A DNA stretch of 6,511 nucleotides from CAYVMN01 sp964452575 (lineage in GTDB: Bacteria; Desulfobacterota; DSM-4660; Desulfatiglandales; Desulfatiglandaceae): positions 1 through 6,511 of the forward strand of contig CAYVMN010000227.1 in NCBI GenBank assembly GCA_964452575.1. Direction: 5' to 3'. Below the pieces are notes generated by a model. It was not told the DNA's origin and ran no database searches. It saw only the letters and a list, made by a program, of their open reading frames with translations. How positions within the stretch are numbered: the stretch's first letter is position 1; each line of letters begins with the position of its first letter. The position numbers were made by a program, and so were the translations under genes. This document shows positions 1 through 6,440 of the stretch, in pieces.

Positions 1-61
1 GTTCTTTGAAATGATGCCGTCCTTTACGTCCTTTGGAAAAAAGACCCTCACGGTCTGTCAT
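1..61 (-). CDS. 5' end of an unidentified gene downstream of mfd (left copy of a duplicated pair)
   Basis: A reading frame starts with ATG at 61-59 and runs off the left edge after 20 codons. The visible protein begins MTDREGLFSKG and continues with a basic stretch, RKGRHHFKE. A good ribosome-binding site, GAGGAG, lies at 66-71 with a 4-nt spacer. What makes this a real gene is the second copy at the right edge: the first 11 residues are identical there, and the two base differences (ACA/ACG and CGT/CGC) are both silent third positions. The gene lies 56 bp downstream of mfd on the same strand with no clear terminator between them, so it may be read from the same transcript. I do not recognise the family. 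A basic N-terminus preceded by a conserved leader would fit a transposase subunit or DNA-binding protein, but that is only a guess. Confidence 0.7.
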   Translation of the reverse strand, partial: MTDREGLFSKGRKGRHHFKE

Positions 62-98
62 CTTACTCCTCAGTGTTTTCAAAGCGCTAAAGTATTAC
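28..98. repeat. Left copy of a 71-bp inverted repeat (gene start plus leader)
   Basis: The reverse complement of 28-98 matches 6441-6511 at 66 of 71 positions. The match covers the first 11 codons of the left-edge gene (2 silent differences), the GAGGAG ribosome-binding site and about 37 bp of leader (3 differences). Similarity stops abruptly beyond the motif GTAATAC (92-98 on the minus strand), only 19 bp from the mfd stop codon. The window ends before the inner limit of the right copy, so the true repeat is probably longer. Such a sharp outer boundary is what the end of a duplicated or mobile unit looks like. Confidence 0.9.
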
Positions 99-117
99 TA
101 TTTTCTATGCCTCAGCG

Positions 118-3100
118 TTAGTGAATGCAAAGGGTTTCGATCTCTTTCTTTATCCGCGGGATGGCCTCCGGCGATGACGATACCGGAGCATTGATCATGA
201 GCCTGTTTCGGGGCAGGAACCGATATCTATTCGGCTGCCTTGTCACCACCCGGATCAGATTTTCCGTATCCTTACCCCCATCTTGAGGAAAGGTCAACGT
301 GAATCCCCTAGTTCCTACGTCAAGCCTACTGATTCCCATGTCTTTAAGGAGAAGCCGGATGGCCACGAGGCCTATTAGATTCTGTGCCTCGGGGGGCAGA
401 GGGCCGAAACGGTCTCGGATTTCTTCCACTATATCTTCCAGCTCCGATTTTTCAATGAGACCGGAGAGCCTGCGGTAGAGATTCAGCCTCAGATCTGTGT
501 CGAGCACATAATCCCCTGGGAGGAAGGCAGGGATGTCCATGTTGATTTCCGGGTTGATTTCGTCGGGCCATTCCTCCCCCTTGAGGTCGGCTACAGCCCT
601 TTCTATTAATTTGAGGTAGAGCTCGTAGCCCACTGCTGAGATATGCCCTGATTGAGCAAAACCGAGGATATTACCCCCACCCCTTATCTTGAGATCATGC
701 ATTGCAAGATGAAGACCGGCACCCAAGTGGGTGAAGTCCATCAAGGCCCTTAGCCTCTTTTCAGCGTCTTTTGTAAGGATTGCCCCCTTTTCCAGGAGCA
801 GGTAGGCATAGGCCTTTTCCTTGGCCCTTCCCACCCTGCCTCTCAACTGGTATATCTGTGCGAGGCCAAAACGATCGGCACCGTTTATGATAATGGTGTT
901 GGCCGACGGGATATCAAGCCCTGACTCAATGATTGCCGTGCAGACCAATACGTCCACCTCCCTCCTCAGGAATCGCAACATCGTCTCCTCCAGCTCCCTT
1001 GCCTTCATCTGTCCATGGGCTGTAGCCAGACGTGCATGGGGGACAAGTTGACCTAAGTTATGGGCCACGTGCTCGATGGTTCGCACCCTATTGTGTACAA
1101 AAAAGACCTGCCCGTTTCTTGCCAATTCAAATTCTATGGCCCGTATGATGAGGGATTCATCGTATGGAGAGAGATATGTTTCAATTGCCAGTCTGTCTTC
1201 AGGGGCAGTTTCAATTATACTCAGATCCCGAACGCCCATCATGGACAGGTGAAAGGTCCTCGGAATAGGGGTGGCGGTTATGGCCAATACATCTACCAAG
1301 GTCCGATATCTCTTTATCATTTCTTTTTGTTTCACGCCAAAGCGCTGCTCTTCGTCAATTATCAACAGCCCAAGGTCTCCAAATTTGACATCCTTTTGAA
1401 GCATCCGATGGGTGCCTATCAAGACGTCGATCTTTCCCGATCTCAAGTTTGCAACAATCTCTGCCTGTTCGGTCTTTGTCTTAAAACGGCTGAGTATGGC
1501 TACACGGATGGAGTACGGGTCCATTCTCTTCCTGAAGGTCTCGTAGTGCTGTTCGGCCAGGACCGTGGTGGGTACCAAAAAGGCCACCTGTTTTCCGTCC
1601 GATACCGCCTTGAATGCGGACCGGAGGGCAACCTCAGTCTTACCAAAACCGACATCTCCGCATATGAGGCGATCCATGGGTCGCTCGAAAGCCATATCTT
1701 CCAAGACATCTTCTACGGCCCTGATCTGATCATCGGTTTCCTCATGTTCGAAGGTTGCCTCAAATTCCCGGTAGTAGTTGTCCGGAGATGAAAAGGCGTA
1801 CCCTTTCCTATATTGTCTCAAGGCGTACAGCTCCACCAGCTGTTTTGCTATCCTTTTGACAGATCTGCTGGCCTTTTCCTTAACAATGTTCCATGAGCGG
1901 CCCCCCAGCTGGTCCAGTTTTGGATCTCTTTCGTCGGCGCCAGAATACTTTTGAAGGATACTGATACGATCGGCCGGAATATAAAGTCTGTCATTATTGG
2001 CATATTCTATGAGGACAAAATCGTTTGTCTTATTGGCTACTTCCATTTTCAAGAGCGCCTCATACCGGCCAATACCATGTTCTTCATGGACAACGAAATC
2101 CCCTGACTTGAGTTGACTGAAGCTGGACCAGCTCAGTGCATTTTCTCTCGGTTTCCTCTTGGCCCTTGACACCGTTCGCTTTGGCCCGAAGACCTCGTCC
2201 TCGCTCACCACATAGAGCCCCAGATCTGTCCAGGTAAAGCCCTTTGATAATCGGCCCATGCAGATGCTCAGGCCAGGCCCTCCCGGGATCTCAGCCCAAC
2301 ATGTGGCCCCCTGGTCAACGTGAACCTGGTAGTTTCTAAGAATTTCTATTAAGCGGTTTATCTGTTGCTCTGTTCTTATGACAACAACAACCCGGGCACG
2401 TGATGCGATCCATTGAGAGAGCTTTTCGGCAAGCGGCCCCATTGAAACTCTGCCCTTACCCTCAAGCCTTATCTCAAACTCGTAATCCCTCTGAAACGGT
2501 CCCTTAAAGTGGATTACATTCCTGTTATCTGAACCCTCATAAACATCCAGTTCACTGAACTCAATGAGCTGATAATGGCTTAGCCCTTCCCTCGTTTTCT
2601 CTAACGGAACAAGGAGGCCTTCGGTCTCAGGGAAGGGCATCCCTTTTTGTGCGGCCTCTTTTCGAAACTTTTCCACATCGTCATGAGACCTTTCGCTGAT
2701 TCTTTTCCAGAGAGGTTCCAAACGATGCGGATCGAAGAGGGTTATAAGGCCCGCTTCGGGGAGAAACCTGAAGAGCGTATCCAGACTCGAATAAAAATGA
2801 TTGAGCCATGCCTCCTGGCCTGGAAAGCCCATTCCCTCCCCCGATGAACTAGGGAGCCTCCCCATGGACCTGGCCCTTTCAATATTCTCCTTGCGCATGA
2901 TGATCTCTGAAGCAGGCGGAAGGACCATCTCTTTCAATGGAGTGAGAGACCTCTGGCTTAGGGGATCAAAATAACGCATTGACTCGAGTCGATCTCCCCA
3001 GAATTCCAAACGAATCGGCAAATGGTAAAGCGCTGAAAACACATCAATCACACCACCCCTAACCGAAAAATCGCCCACTTCTTCCACCAGTGAGGAGCGC

Positions 3101-3597
3101 GTGTATCCACCGGCCTGGAGTTTCGCTAATAGGGAATCCCTCTCAATTTCCTCTCCCACTTCAAGATAGTCAATGTATCGAACCAGGGCATCCTTGGCCA
3201 AGACCCTGAAAAACAGGGCCTGAAGGGATGTTATGATAACCGGGTTCTCATAGGATATAAGGGCGTACAGGGCCTGAAGGCGCTTGGCAACCACCTCCCT
3301 GTGGGGGCTCAACCCAGTAAGAGGAGACATGTCGTATGGGGGAAACTCATATAACCGGGTTTCACCGTCTCCCTGCGGCCCTTCTTTCTCAGACATGAAG
3401 AACCGAAGCTCCCCGAAGACTCTTTCTGCCTCCTTGCTCTCAGGCAGGATGACCAAACAGGGCCTCTCCAGATCATCCAGGAACCGGGAGAAGAGGTAGG
3501 ACCGGGCCGAACCGGAAAGACCTGTCACAGTCATGGTCGTAACGCCCTCTTTAACCCAGGCCTTCAAGATAGAAAGGTTTTTGATATCGATCTTCAT
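118..3597 (-). CDS. mfd: Transcription-repair coupling factor Mfd
   Basis: Mfd is a cytoplasmic ATP-driven DNA translocase. It binds RNA polymerase stalled at lesions, removes it and recruits UvrA for nucleotide excision repair. The protein has 1159 residues from the ATG at 3597, close to the E. coli length of 1148. In order it shows a UvrB-like N-terminal module with a degenerate P-loop (GLSGSA, 26-31) and VGDFSVRGGVIDVF (174-187). The CarD-like RNA-polymerase interaction domain starts at LKSGDFVVHEEHGIGRY (496-512). The helicase motor carries Walker A GDVGFGKTE (647-655), a DEEQ box (748-751), TATPIPRT (774-781) and QLRGRVGR (917-924). Next come the TRG region with HDLKIRGGGNILG (967-979) and a C-terminal regulatory domain. 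All motor residues look intact. An in-frame ATG at 3624 would overlap the carboxypeptidase gene by 13 bp, but its GGAGG lies only 1 nt away. The ATG at 3597 has AGGA 3 nt away. Neither spacing is ideal, so the start is uncertain by 9 codons. Confidence 0.97.
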   Translation of the reverse strand: MKIDIKNLSILKAWVKEGVTTMTVTGLSGSARSYLFSRFLDDLERPCLVILPESKEAERVFGELRFFMSEKEGPQGDGETRLYEFPPYDMSPLTGLSPHREVVAKRLQALYALISYENPVIITSLQALFFRVLAKDALVRYIDYLEVGEEIERDSLLAKLQAGGYTRSSLVEEVGDFSVRGGVIDVFSALYHLPIRLEFWGDRLESMRYFDPLSQRSLTPLKEMVLPPASEIIMRKENIERARSMGRLPSSSGEGMGFPGQEAWLNHFYSSLDTLFRFLPEAGLITLFDPHRLEPLWKRISERSHDDVEKFRKEAAQKGMPFPETEGLLVPLEKTREGLSHYQLIEFSELDVYEGSDNRNVIHFKGPFQRDYEFEIRLEGKGRVSMGPLAEKLSQWIASRARVVVVIRTEQQINRLIEILRNYQVHVDQGATCWAEIPGGPGLSICMGRLSKGFTWTDLGLYVVSEDEVFGPKRTVSRAKRKPRENALSWSSFSQLKSGDFVVHEEHGIGRYEALLKMEVANKTNDFVLIEYANNDRLYIPADRISILQKYSGADERDPKLDQLGGRSWNIVKEKASRSVKRIAKQLVELYALRQYRKGYAFSSPDNYYREFEATFEHEETDDQIRAVEDVLEDMAFERPMDRLICGDVGFGKTEVALRSAFKAVSDGKQVAFLVPTTVLAEQHYETFRKRMDPYSIRVAILSRFKTKTEQAEIVANLRSGKIDVLIGTHRMLQKDVKFGDLGLLIIDEEQRFGVKQKEMIKRYRTLVDVLAITATPIPRTFHLSMMGVRDLSIIETAPEDRLAIETYLSPYDESLIIRAIEFELARNGQVFFVHNRVRTIEHVAHNLGQLVPHARLATAHGQMKARELEETMLRFLRREVDVLVCTAIIESGLDIPSANTIIINGADRFGLAQIYQLRGRVGRAKEKAYAYLLLEKGAILTKDAEKRLRALMDFTHLGAGLHLAMHDLKIRGGGNILGFAQSGHISAVGYELYLKLIERAVADLKGEEWPDEINPEINMDIPAFLPGDYVLDTDLRLNLYRRLSGLIEKSELEDIVEEIRDRFGPLPPEAQNLIGLVAIRLLLKDMGISRLDVGTRGFTLTFPQDGGKDTENLIRVVTRQPNRYRFLPRNRLMINAPVSSSPEAIPRIKKEIETLCIH

Positions 3598-3611
3598 AGA
3601 TCCTGGTTGTT

Positions 3612-4685
3612 TCAAGTGACACATGCCTCCGGGGTTGAAAGGGCCATAAGCTCGGTGTCAAGCTCTGCCCGGAGACCGATCGGGAGGACCACGTTTTCCT
3701 CTCCGTGTCCAATAGGGAGGTTGGTTACGATGGGGATATTGAGATCGGAAAACATATCCATTAACAACTCATCTATGACGGATATCTGAGGGCAATTTTC
3801 AAATTGGCCTCCAATCAGTCCGGAAAGCTGATCCAGTTGCCCACTTAGCCTTAGGTGGGTGAGCATTCGGTCCAGCCTGTATAGGGCCTCCCCCTTTTCT
3901 TCTAAAAAGAGGATACAACCTTCGAAGGAGGGCATGTAGGGGGTACCGAGAAGGTGGCATATAAGGCTCAGATTGCCCCCCAACAGAGATCCAGTGGCCT
4001 TCCCCGGGACAAGGCAGTTGGCCTTTTCTAACCTCAATTGGAAGGGTAGGCCGGAGGAGAGGAGCTCAAGAAGAGTCTCCCAATTTCCTTGATCCTTTGT
4101 CCTCAGGTCGCGGACCATGGGGCCATGGAACGTTATAAGCCCAGTCCTCTTGTGGATGGCCACCAGGAGGGCAGTAATGTCACTATAACCCATAAGGATC
4201 TTAGGGTTTTTCCCTATCAGGTCGTAGCGGATTTTATCGAGCAGCCTGGGGCTCCCGTATCCTCCCCTGGCGCAAAAAATGGCCCTTATCTCTCTCGCCT
4301 GGAACATGGCGTGGAGGTCCTCAAGACGGACCTCATCCCTTCCAGCCAGGTAATCTAACCTGTCATAAACATGGGGCCCCACCTTCACCCTAAAACCAGA
4401 AGACTCGAGTAGTTCGGTGCCGGCCTTTATCTCATCCGGGTCCACAGGGCCGGCCGGTGATATGACTCCGATCTGGTCCCCTGGCCTAAGCCGGGGCGGT
4501 CTCAAGAGAAGGCGACCTGATACCGGATTTTCGGTATTGAAAGCTGGCATGGAAGAAACCTGGGGTTTGACGGGTGACACAAAATGGGCAACCGCCAATA
4601 GTGCAATCACGCTCAGGATTGGAACGGGCCATACACTGGGCTCGCCTTGGCTGAGGTGATGGCAGAAGGAAATTGGACTCTTCAT
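3612..4685 (-). CDS. LD-carboxypeptidase, peptidase family S66 (LdcA/MccF type)
   Basis: Family S66 enzymes cleave the terminal D-Ala from L,D-linked muropeptide tetrapeptides during cytoplasmic peptidoglycan recycling. The related MccF enzymes inactivate microcin C, so the substrate cannot be fixed from sequence. Numbered from the ATG at 4685 (357 aa), the core opens with RPPRLRPGDQIGVISPAGP (62-80) and continues with CARGGYG (138-144). The nucleophile motif GYSD gives Ser168. LEEKGEALYRLDRML follows with the likely Glu262, and then GHGEEN with His327. The Ser-Glu-His triad is therefore complete. The N-terminus is about 55 residues longer than usual and holds a hydrophobic stretch, VPILSVIALLAVAHFV (21-36), without a clear signal-peptide cleavage site. 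The ATG at 4685 has no ribosome-binding site and would sit about 5 nt from the start of the promoter at 4697-4725. An ATG at 4550 (residue 46) gives a 312-aa protein of normal family length, with a weak AGG 8 nt upstream, and may be the true start. The stop codon lies 14 bp before the preferred mfd start. Confidence 0.92.
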   Translation of the reverse strand: MKSPISFCHHLSQGEPSVWPVPILSVIALLAVAHFVSPVKPQVSSMPAFNTENPVSGRLLLRPPRLRPGDQIGVISPAGPVDPDEIKAGTELLESSGFRVKVGPHVYDRLDYLAGRDEVRLEDLHAMFQAREIRAIFCARGGYGSPRLLDKIRYDLIGKNPKILMGYSDITALLVAIHKRTGLITFHGPMVRDLRTKDQGNWETLLELLSSGLPFQLRLEKANCLVPGKATGSLLGGNLSLICHLLGTPYMPSFEGCILFLEEKGEALYRLDRMLTHLRLSGQLDQLSGLIGGQFENCPQISVIDELLMDMFSDLNIPIVTNLPIGHGEENVVLPIGLRAELDTELMALSTPEACVT

Positions 4686-4696
4686 TCATGGAGAGC

Positions 4697-4725
4697 AAGA
4701 TAAGGAATTCAGAGATGCATGTCAA
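4697..4725 (-). promoter_or_regulatory. Predicted sigma-70 promoter for the carboxypeptidase-mfd pair
   Basis: On the minus strand a perfect -35 hexamer TTGACA (4725-4720) is followed by a 17-nt spacer and TATCTT (4702-4697), which matches 4 of 6 positions of the -10 consensus. Transcription would begin near 4690. It lies in the 75-bp gap between the receiver gene and the carboxypeptidase, where a secondary promoter makes sense. With this start site the ATG at 4685 would have almost no leader, while the ATG at 4550 would have a leader of about 140 nt. Prediction only. Confidence 0.5.
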
Positions 4726-4760
4726 GGTTGTCAGAAGGTGGGTAGATTCAGGGGCAGGGA

Positions 4761-5147
4761 TTACTTTTCCTGTGGCTCATCCGTACCGAGGATCTTGGTT
4801 ATGACCTTTTTCAGCCCCTCGATGCTGGTGCCCTTTTTCTCCACAAATACGTCACTGCTCACCAGGGCCGGGTAGTTGGTATACTCAGAGAGGAAGGTAT
4901 GAACTATCACGGGAAGTGTGGGGATTCTGTTGCTAAGCTTTTCTAGCAAGGGTACTTCCCCTGCATCCGGAAGGTCCGGATCCACGATCAGGAGGTCAAG
5001 GGGGCCCTGGTGGTAGACCCACCTCAGGACCTCTTTACCATTCCTTGCCAAACGAACCTGGTAACCTTCCGCCGTCATCTCCCGTTTCAAGAACTCTCGG
5101 ATATTGGGGTTCCGGTCCGCTATCAAGATAGTAAAGCCATGTTTCAC
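4761..5147 (-). CDS. Single-domain response regulator (receiver domain only)
   Basis: This 128-residue protein is a lone CheY-like receiver with no output domain, so it probably acts through protein contacts or as a phosphate relay. It opens with FTILIADRNPNIREFL, which aligns with the usual ILVVDDDPNIRELL. Asp11 is kept, but the second acidic residue is Arg12. The phosphoacceptor is Asp56 in LLIVDPDLPDAG, the switch residue is Thr84 in PVIVHT, and the conserved lysine is Lys104 or Lys105 in FVEKKG, where the common KP is KK. The start is GTG at 5147: AAGGAGA (5152-5158) is well spaced from it, and the overlapping ATG at 5149 is followed at once by TGA in another frame. It lies 33 bp after usp on the same strand, so the two are likely cotranscribed. 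No histidine kinase is present, so its partner is unknown. Confidence 0.92.
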   Translation of the reverse strand: MKHGFTILIADRNPNIREFLKREMTAEGYQVRLARNGKEVLRWVYHQGPLDLLIVDPDLPDAGEVPLLEKLSNRIPTLPVIVHTFLSEYTNYPALVSSDVFVEKKGTSIEGLKKVITKILGTDEPQEK

Positions 5148-5151
5148 ATTA

Positions 5152-5158
5152 TCTCCTT
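5152..5158 (-). promoter_or_regulatory. Ribosome-binding site that fixes the GTG start of the receiver gene
   Basis: The minus strand reads AAGGAGA followed by TAAT and GTG. The match to the anti-Shine-Dalgarno sequence and the spacing support GTG at 5147-5145 as the start. The ATG two bases upstream (5149-5147) is out of frame and reads ATGTGA, a start followed directly by a stop. It could slightly affect initiation. Confidence 0.75.
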
Positions 5159-5180
5159 AAAGAGATCAGGTTTGTTTGAA

Positions 5181-6080
5181 TTAGTCCACCAGCCAAACCG
5201 CGTTTTGCCTGGCCATTTGGACCACCTTGTTGCTGACCCTTCCTATGGAAAAATCGTTTACATTGGACACCCCTTTTCTTCCCACAACAATGATCCCATA
5301 ACCCCCTTGACGGGCCTCTTGAACTATGGCCCCTGCACGGCTTTCAGCGCCTGTAATGATCTGGGTGGTCAACTGCTCTAACCGGAATCCCGCCTTCATC
5401 AACATATCCTTAGCCTTATCAAATGCATCGCCGATGATTACTTCCGACTCGGCTATCCGATCTTTTTCATCCCCCCTCACCACATGGGTCAGGTTAATCT
5501 CGTAACCTGATGGGCCCAGCATGTGGGCCACAAAGTCAACGGCCCTCATGGCACCCTCTGAGCCGTCCATAGCCAATAGGACCTTACCTGGTCGAGCGCC
5601 CTTTCCCACTATCACGAGGGGAACAAAGGCAAGCTTCTCAATGAGCTTTGTTGCTACACTCCCGAGGACAAGGTCGATTAGCTGGCTCTTACCCTTCCTT
5701 CCGACAATCACTGCAGTGTATCCGCGTCGGGCCTCTTTCACTATGTCTCTGGCAATGCCTCGCTCCCTCTTGTGGATTTTGTAAAGGATGGAACCTTCAG
5801 GAAAACCAGCGTCCAAAAAAATCTGCCTTGCATCTTCCATATACTTCTCCATCTCCTGTTCACGACGCGTTTCCCAGGACCTGACCTCTGCCAGCCTTCG
5901 ACTCAACAGAGGATTTTTTTCCATATCCCAATAACGCTCCGGTATCTTGCTGAAGACGTTAAAAAGTACTTTCTTCATATTTCGGAATGATCGGACATTA
6001 CTTACGTGTCTGACAGTTTCAAAGGCGTAATCAGATCCATCCATGGCCAATAAGATCTTTTTTTCATTCAGTACTTTCAT
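5181..6080 (-). CDS. Tandem universal stress protein (two UspA domains)
   Basis: The 299-residue cytoplasmic protein holds two UspA-fold domains of about 150 residues. Each starts with the typical strand and aspartate: KILLAMDGSDYA (Asp14) and KVLLAMDGSEGA (Asp172). The first domain ends with a canonical ATP-binding motif G-2x-G-9x-G-S (Gly127, Gly130, Gly140, Ser141), so it should bind ATP. The second has the same spacing (Gly267, Gly270, Gly280) but Arg281 where Ser or Thr is expected, so nucleotide binding there may be altered. Such proteins usually modulate survival under starvation, oxidative or energy stress; the specific role is unknown. The frame extends to a GTG at 6095, but GGGGAGG (6087-6093) sits 6 nt before the ATG at 6080 and marks that as the start. 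It is the first gene of the presumed operon and lies about 75 nt downstream of a predicted sigma-54 transcription start. Confidence 0.95.
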   Translation of the reverse strand: MKVLNEKKILLAMDGSDYAFETVRHVSNVRSFRNMKKVLFNVFSKIPERYWDMEKNPLLSRRLAEVRSWETRREQEMEKYMEDARQIFLDAGFPEGSILYKIHKRERGIARDIVKEARRGYTAVIVGRKGKSQLIDLVLGSVATKLIEKLAFVPLVIVGKGARPGKVLLAMDGSEGAMRAVDFVAHMLGPSGYEINLTHVVRGDEKDRIAESEVIIGDAFDKAKDMLMKAGFRLEQLTTQIITGAESRAGAIVQEARQGGYGIIVVGRKGVSNVNDFSIGRVSNKVVQMARQNAVWLVD

Positions 6081-6086
6081 TACAAT

Positions 6087-6093
6087 CCTCCCC
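6087..6093 (-). promoter_or_regulatory. Ribosome-binding site that fixes the usp start
   Basis: The minus strand reads GGGGAGG, then ATTGTA, then ATG. The 6-nt spacing is ideal and places translation initiation at 6080, not at the in-frame GTG at 6095, which overlaps the Shine-Dalgarno sequence itself. Confidence 0.8.
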
Positions 6094-6166
6094 ACTTGTC
6101 CCCGATCAGCAGGTATTTCCCATCTGTCCTCTGGCCGAAGATTAAATCCCTTGTGGTCTTAGGTGA

Positions 6167-6182
6167 AGCAACAGGTGTGCCA
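6167..6182 (-). promoter_or_regulatory. Predicted sigma-54 (RpoN) -24/-12 promoter upstream of usp
   Basis: The minus strand reads TGGCAC-ACCTG-TTGCT, preceded by T. This matches the sigma-54 consensus TGGCAC-N5-TTGCW at every defined base, with the required spacing between the GG and GC elements. The predicted transcription start is near 6156, giving a leader of about 75 nt before the usp ATG at 6080. Sigma-54 promoters need an ATP-dependent enhancer-binding protein. Candidate palindromic sites lie at 6277-6303, about 125-140 bp upstream. No competing strong sigma-70 promoter was seen for usp. Sequence-based prediction, but an unusually good match in the right place and orientation. Confidence 0.7.
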
Positions 6183-6204
6183 AAAAAAGGGGACGGGCGG
6201 GATA

Positions 6205-6218
6205 GGCTTAACGGCTTA
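6205..6218. repeat. Short direct repeat GGCTTA, 8-bp period
   Basis: GGCTTA occurs at 6205-6210 and 6213-6218, and a related GGCTTTA lies at 6235-6241. GATAGG also occurs at 6201-6206 and 6223-6228. The cluster sits 50-85 bp upstream of the predicted sigma-54 start, between promoter and palindromes. It could hold a regulator site or be chance in an AT-rich region. Confidence 0.35.
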
Positions 6219-6276
6219 GAAAGATAGGAAAATTGGCTTTAAGTATGAGTGTTATCTGGGGTAATCAATGGTTATG

Positions 6277-6303
6277 ATGTCGGACATTTTTACAAATTGT
6301 AAA
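6277..6303. promoter_or_regulatory. Two adjacent perfect palindromes, candidate enhancer or operator sites
   Basis: ATGTC-G-GACAT (6277-6287, 5+1+5) and TTTACAA-A-TTGTAAA (6289-6303, 7+1+7) are both perfect dyads, separated by one base, with centres 14 bp apart. They lie about 126 and 140 bp upstream of the predicted sigma-54 start (6156), within the usual 80-150 bp range for enhancer-binding-protein sites. They are also about 175 bp upstream of the divergent right-edge gene, so they could serve either direction. No specific regulator can be named from these sequences. Confidence 0.5.
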
Positions 6304-6440
6304 GGCTCGATGACCTGACCTCCTGATTGATTCCTTACTTAATTTCACCATTGCTTCCACATAGGCTGGCGGGTATTGCAGGAGTCTTTGCCCTGAGACG
6401 GCACTCGATGCCTGTCAGGTTCGAGGAAATTCCATTTCTT

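Noticed and set aside
62..117. An mfd terminator in the gap before the left-edge gene
   Set aside because: Only a 6-bp palindrome (AGCGCT, 83-88) is present, without a GC-rich stem or T-tract. Most of the gap belongs to the repeated leader.
1060..1791. A 243-codon open frame on the plus strand
   Set aside because: It lies wholly antisense to the conserved Mfd helicase core, its product resembles no known family, and it has no convincing ribosome-binding site. It is a shadow of mfd codon usage, as are the other plus-strand frames inside the four genes.
6245..6275. An FNR/CRP-like or IHF site around TTGATTACC on the minus strand
   Set aside because: Only one half-site matches, and the IHF consensus is off by the spacer length, so it is not supportable as a feature.
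6399..6415. A second sigma-54 promoter on the plus strand (GGCAC...GCCTG)
   Set aside because: The distance between the GG and GC elements is 2 bp too short, and sigma-54 does not tolerate such a change.
6404..6425. Hairpin as a rho-independent terminator
   Set aside because: The stem is interrupted by mismatches and there is no T-run on either strand. No gene ends next to it.
6361..6440. A possible tRNA, suggested by GGTTCGAG at 6418-6425
   Set aside because: The flanking bases cannot form a 5-bp T-stem, and no acceptor stem or anticodon arm can be folded around it.
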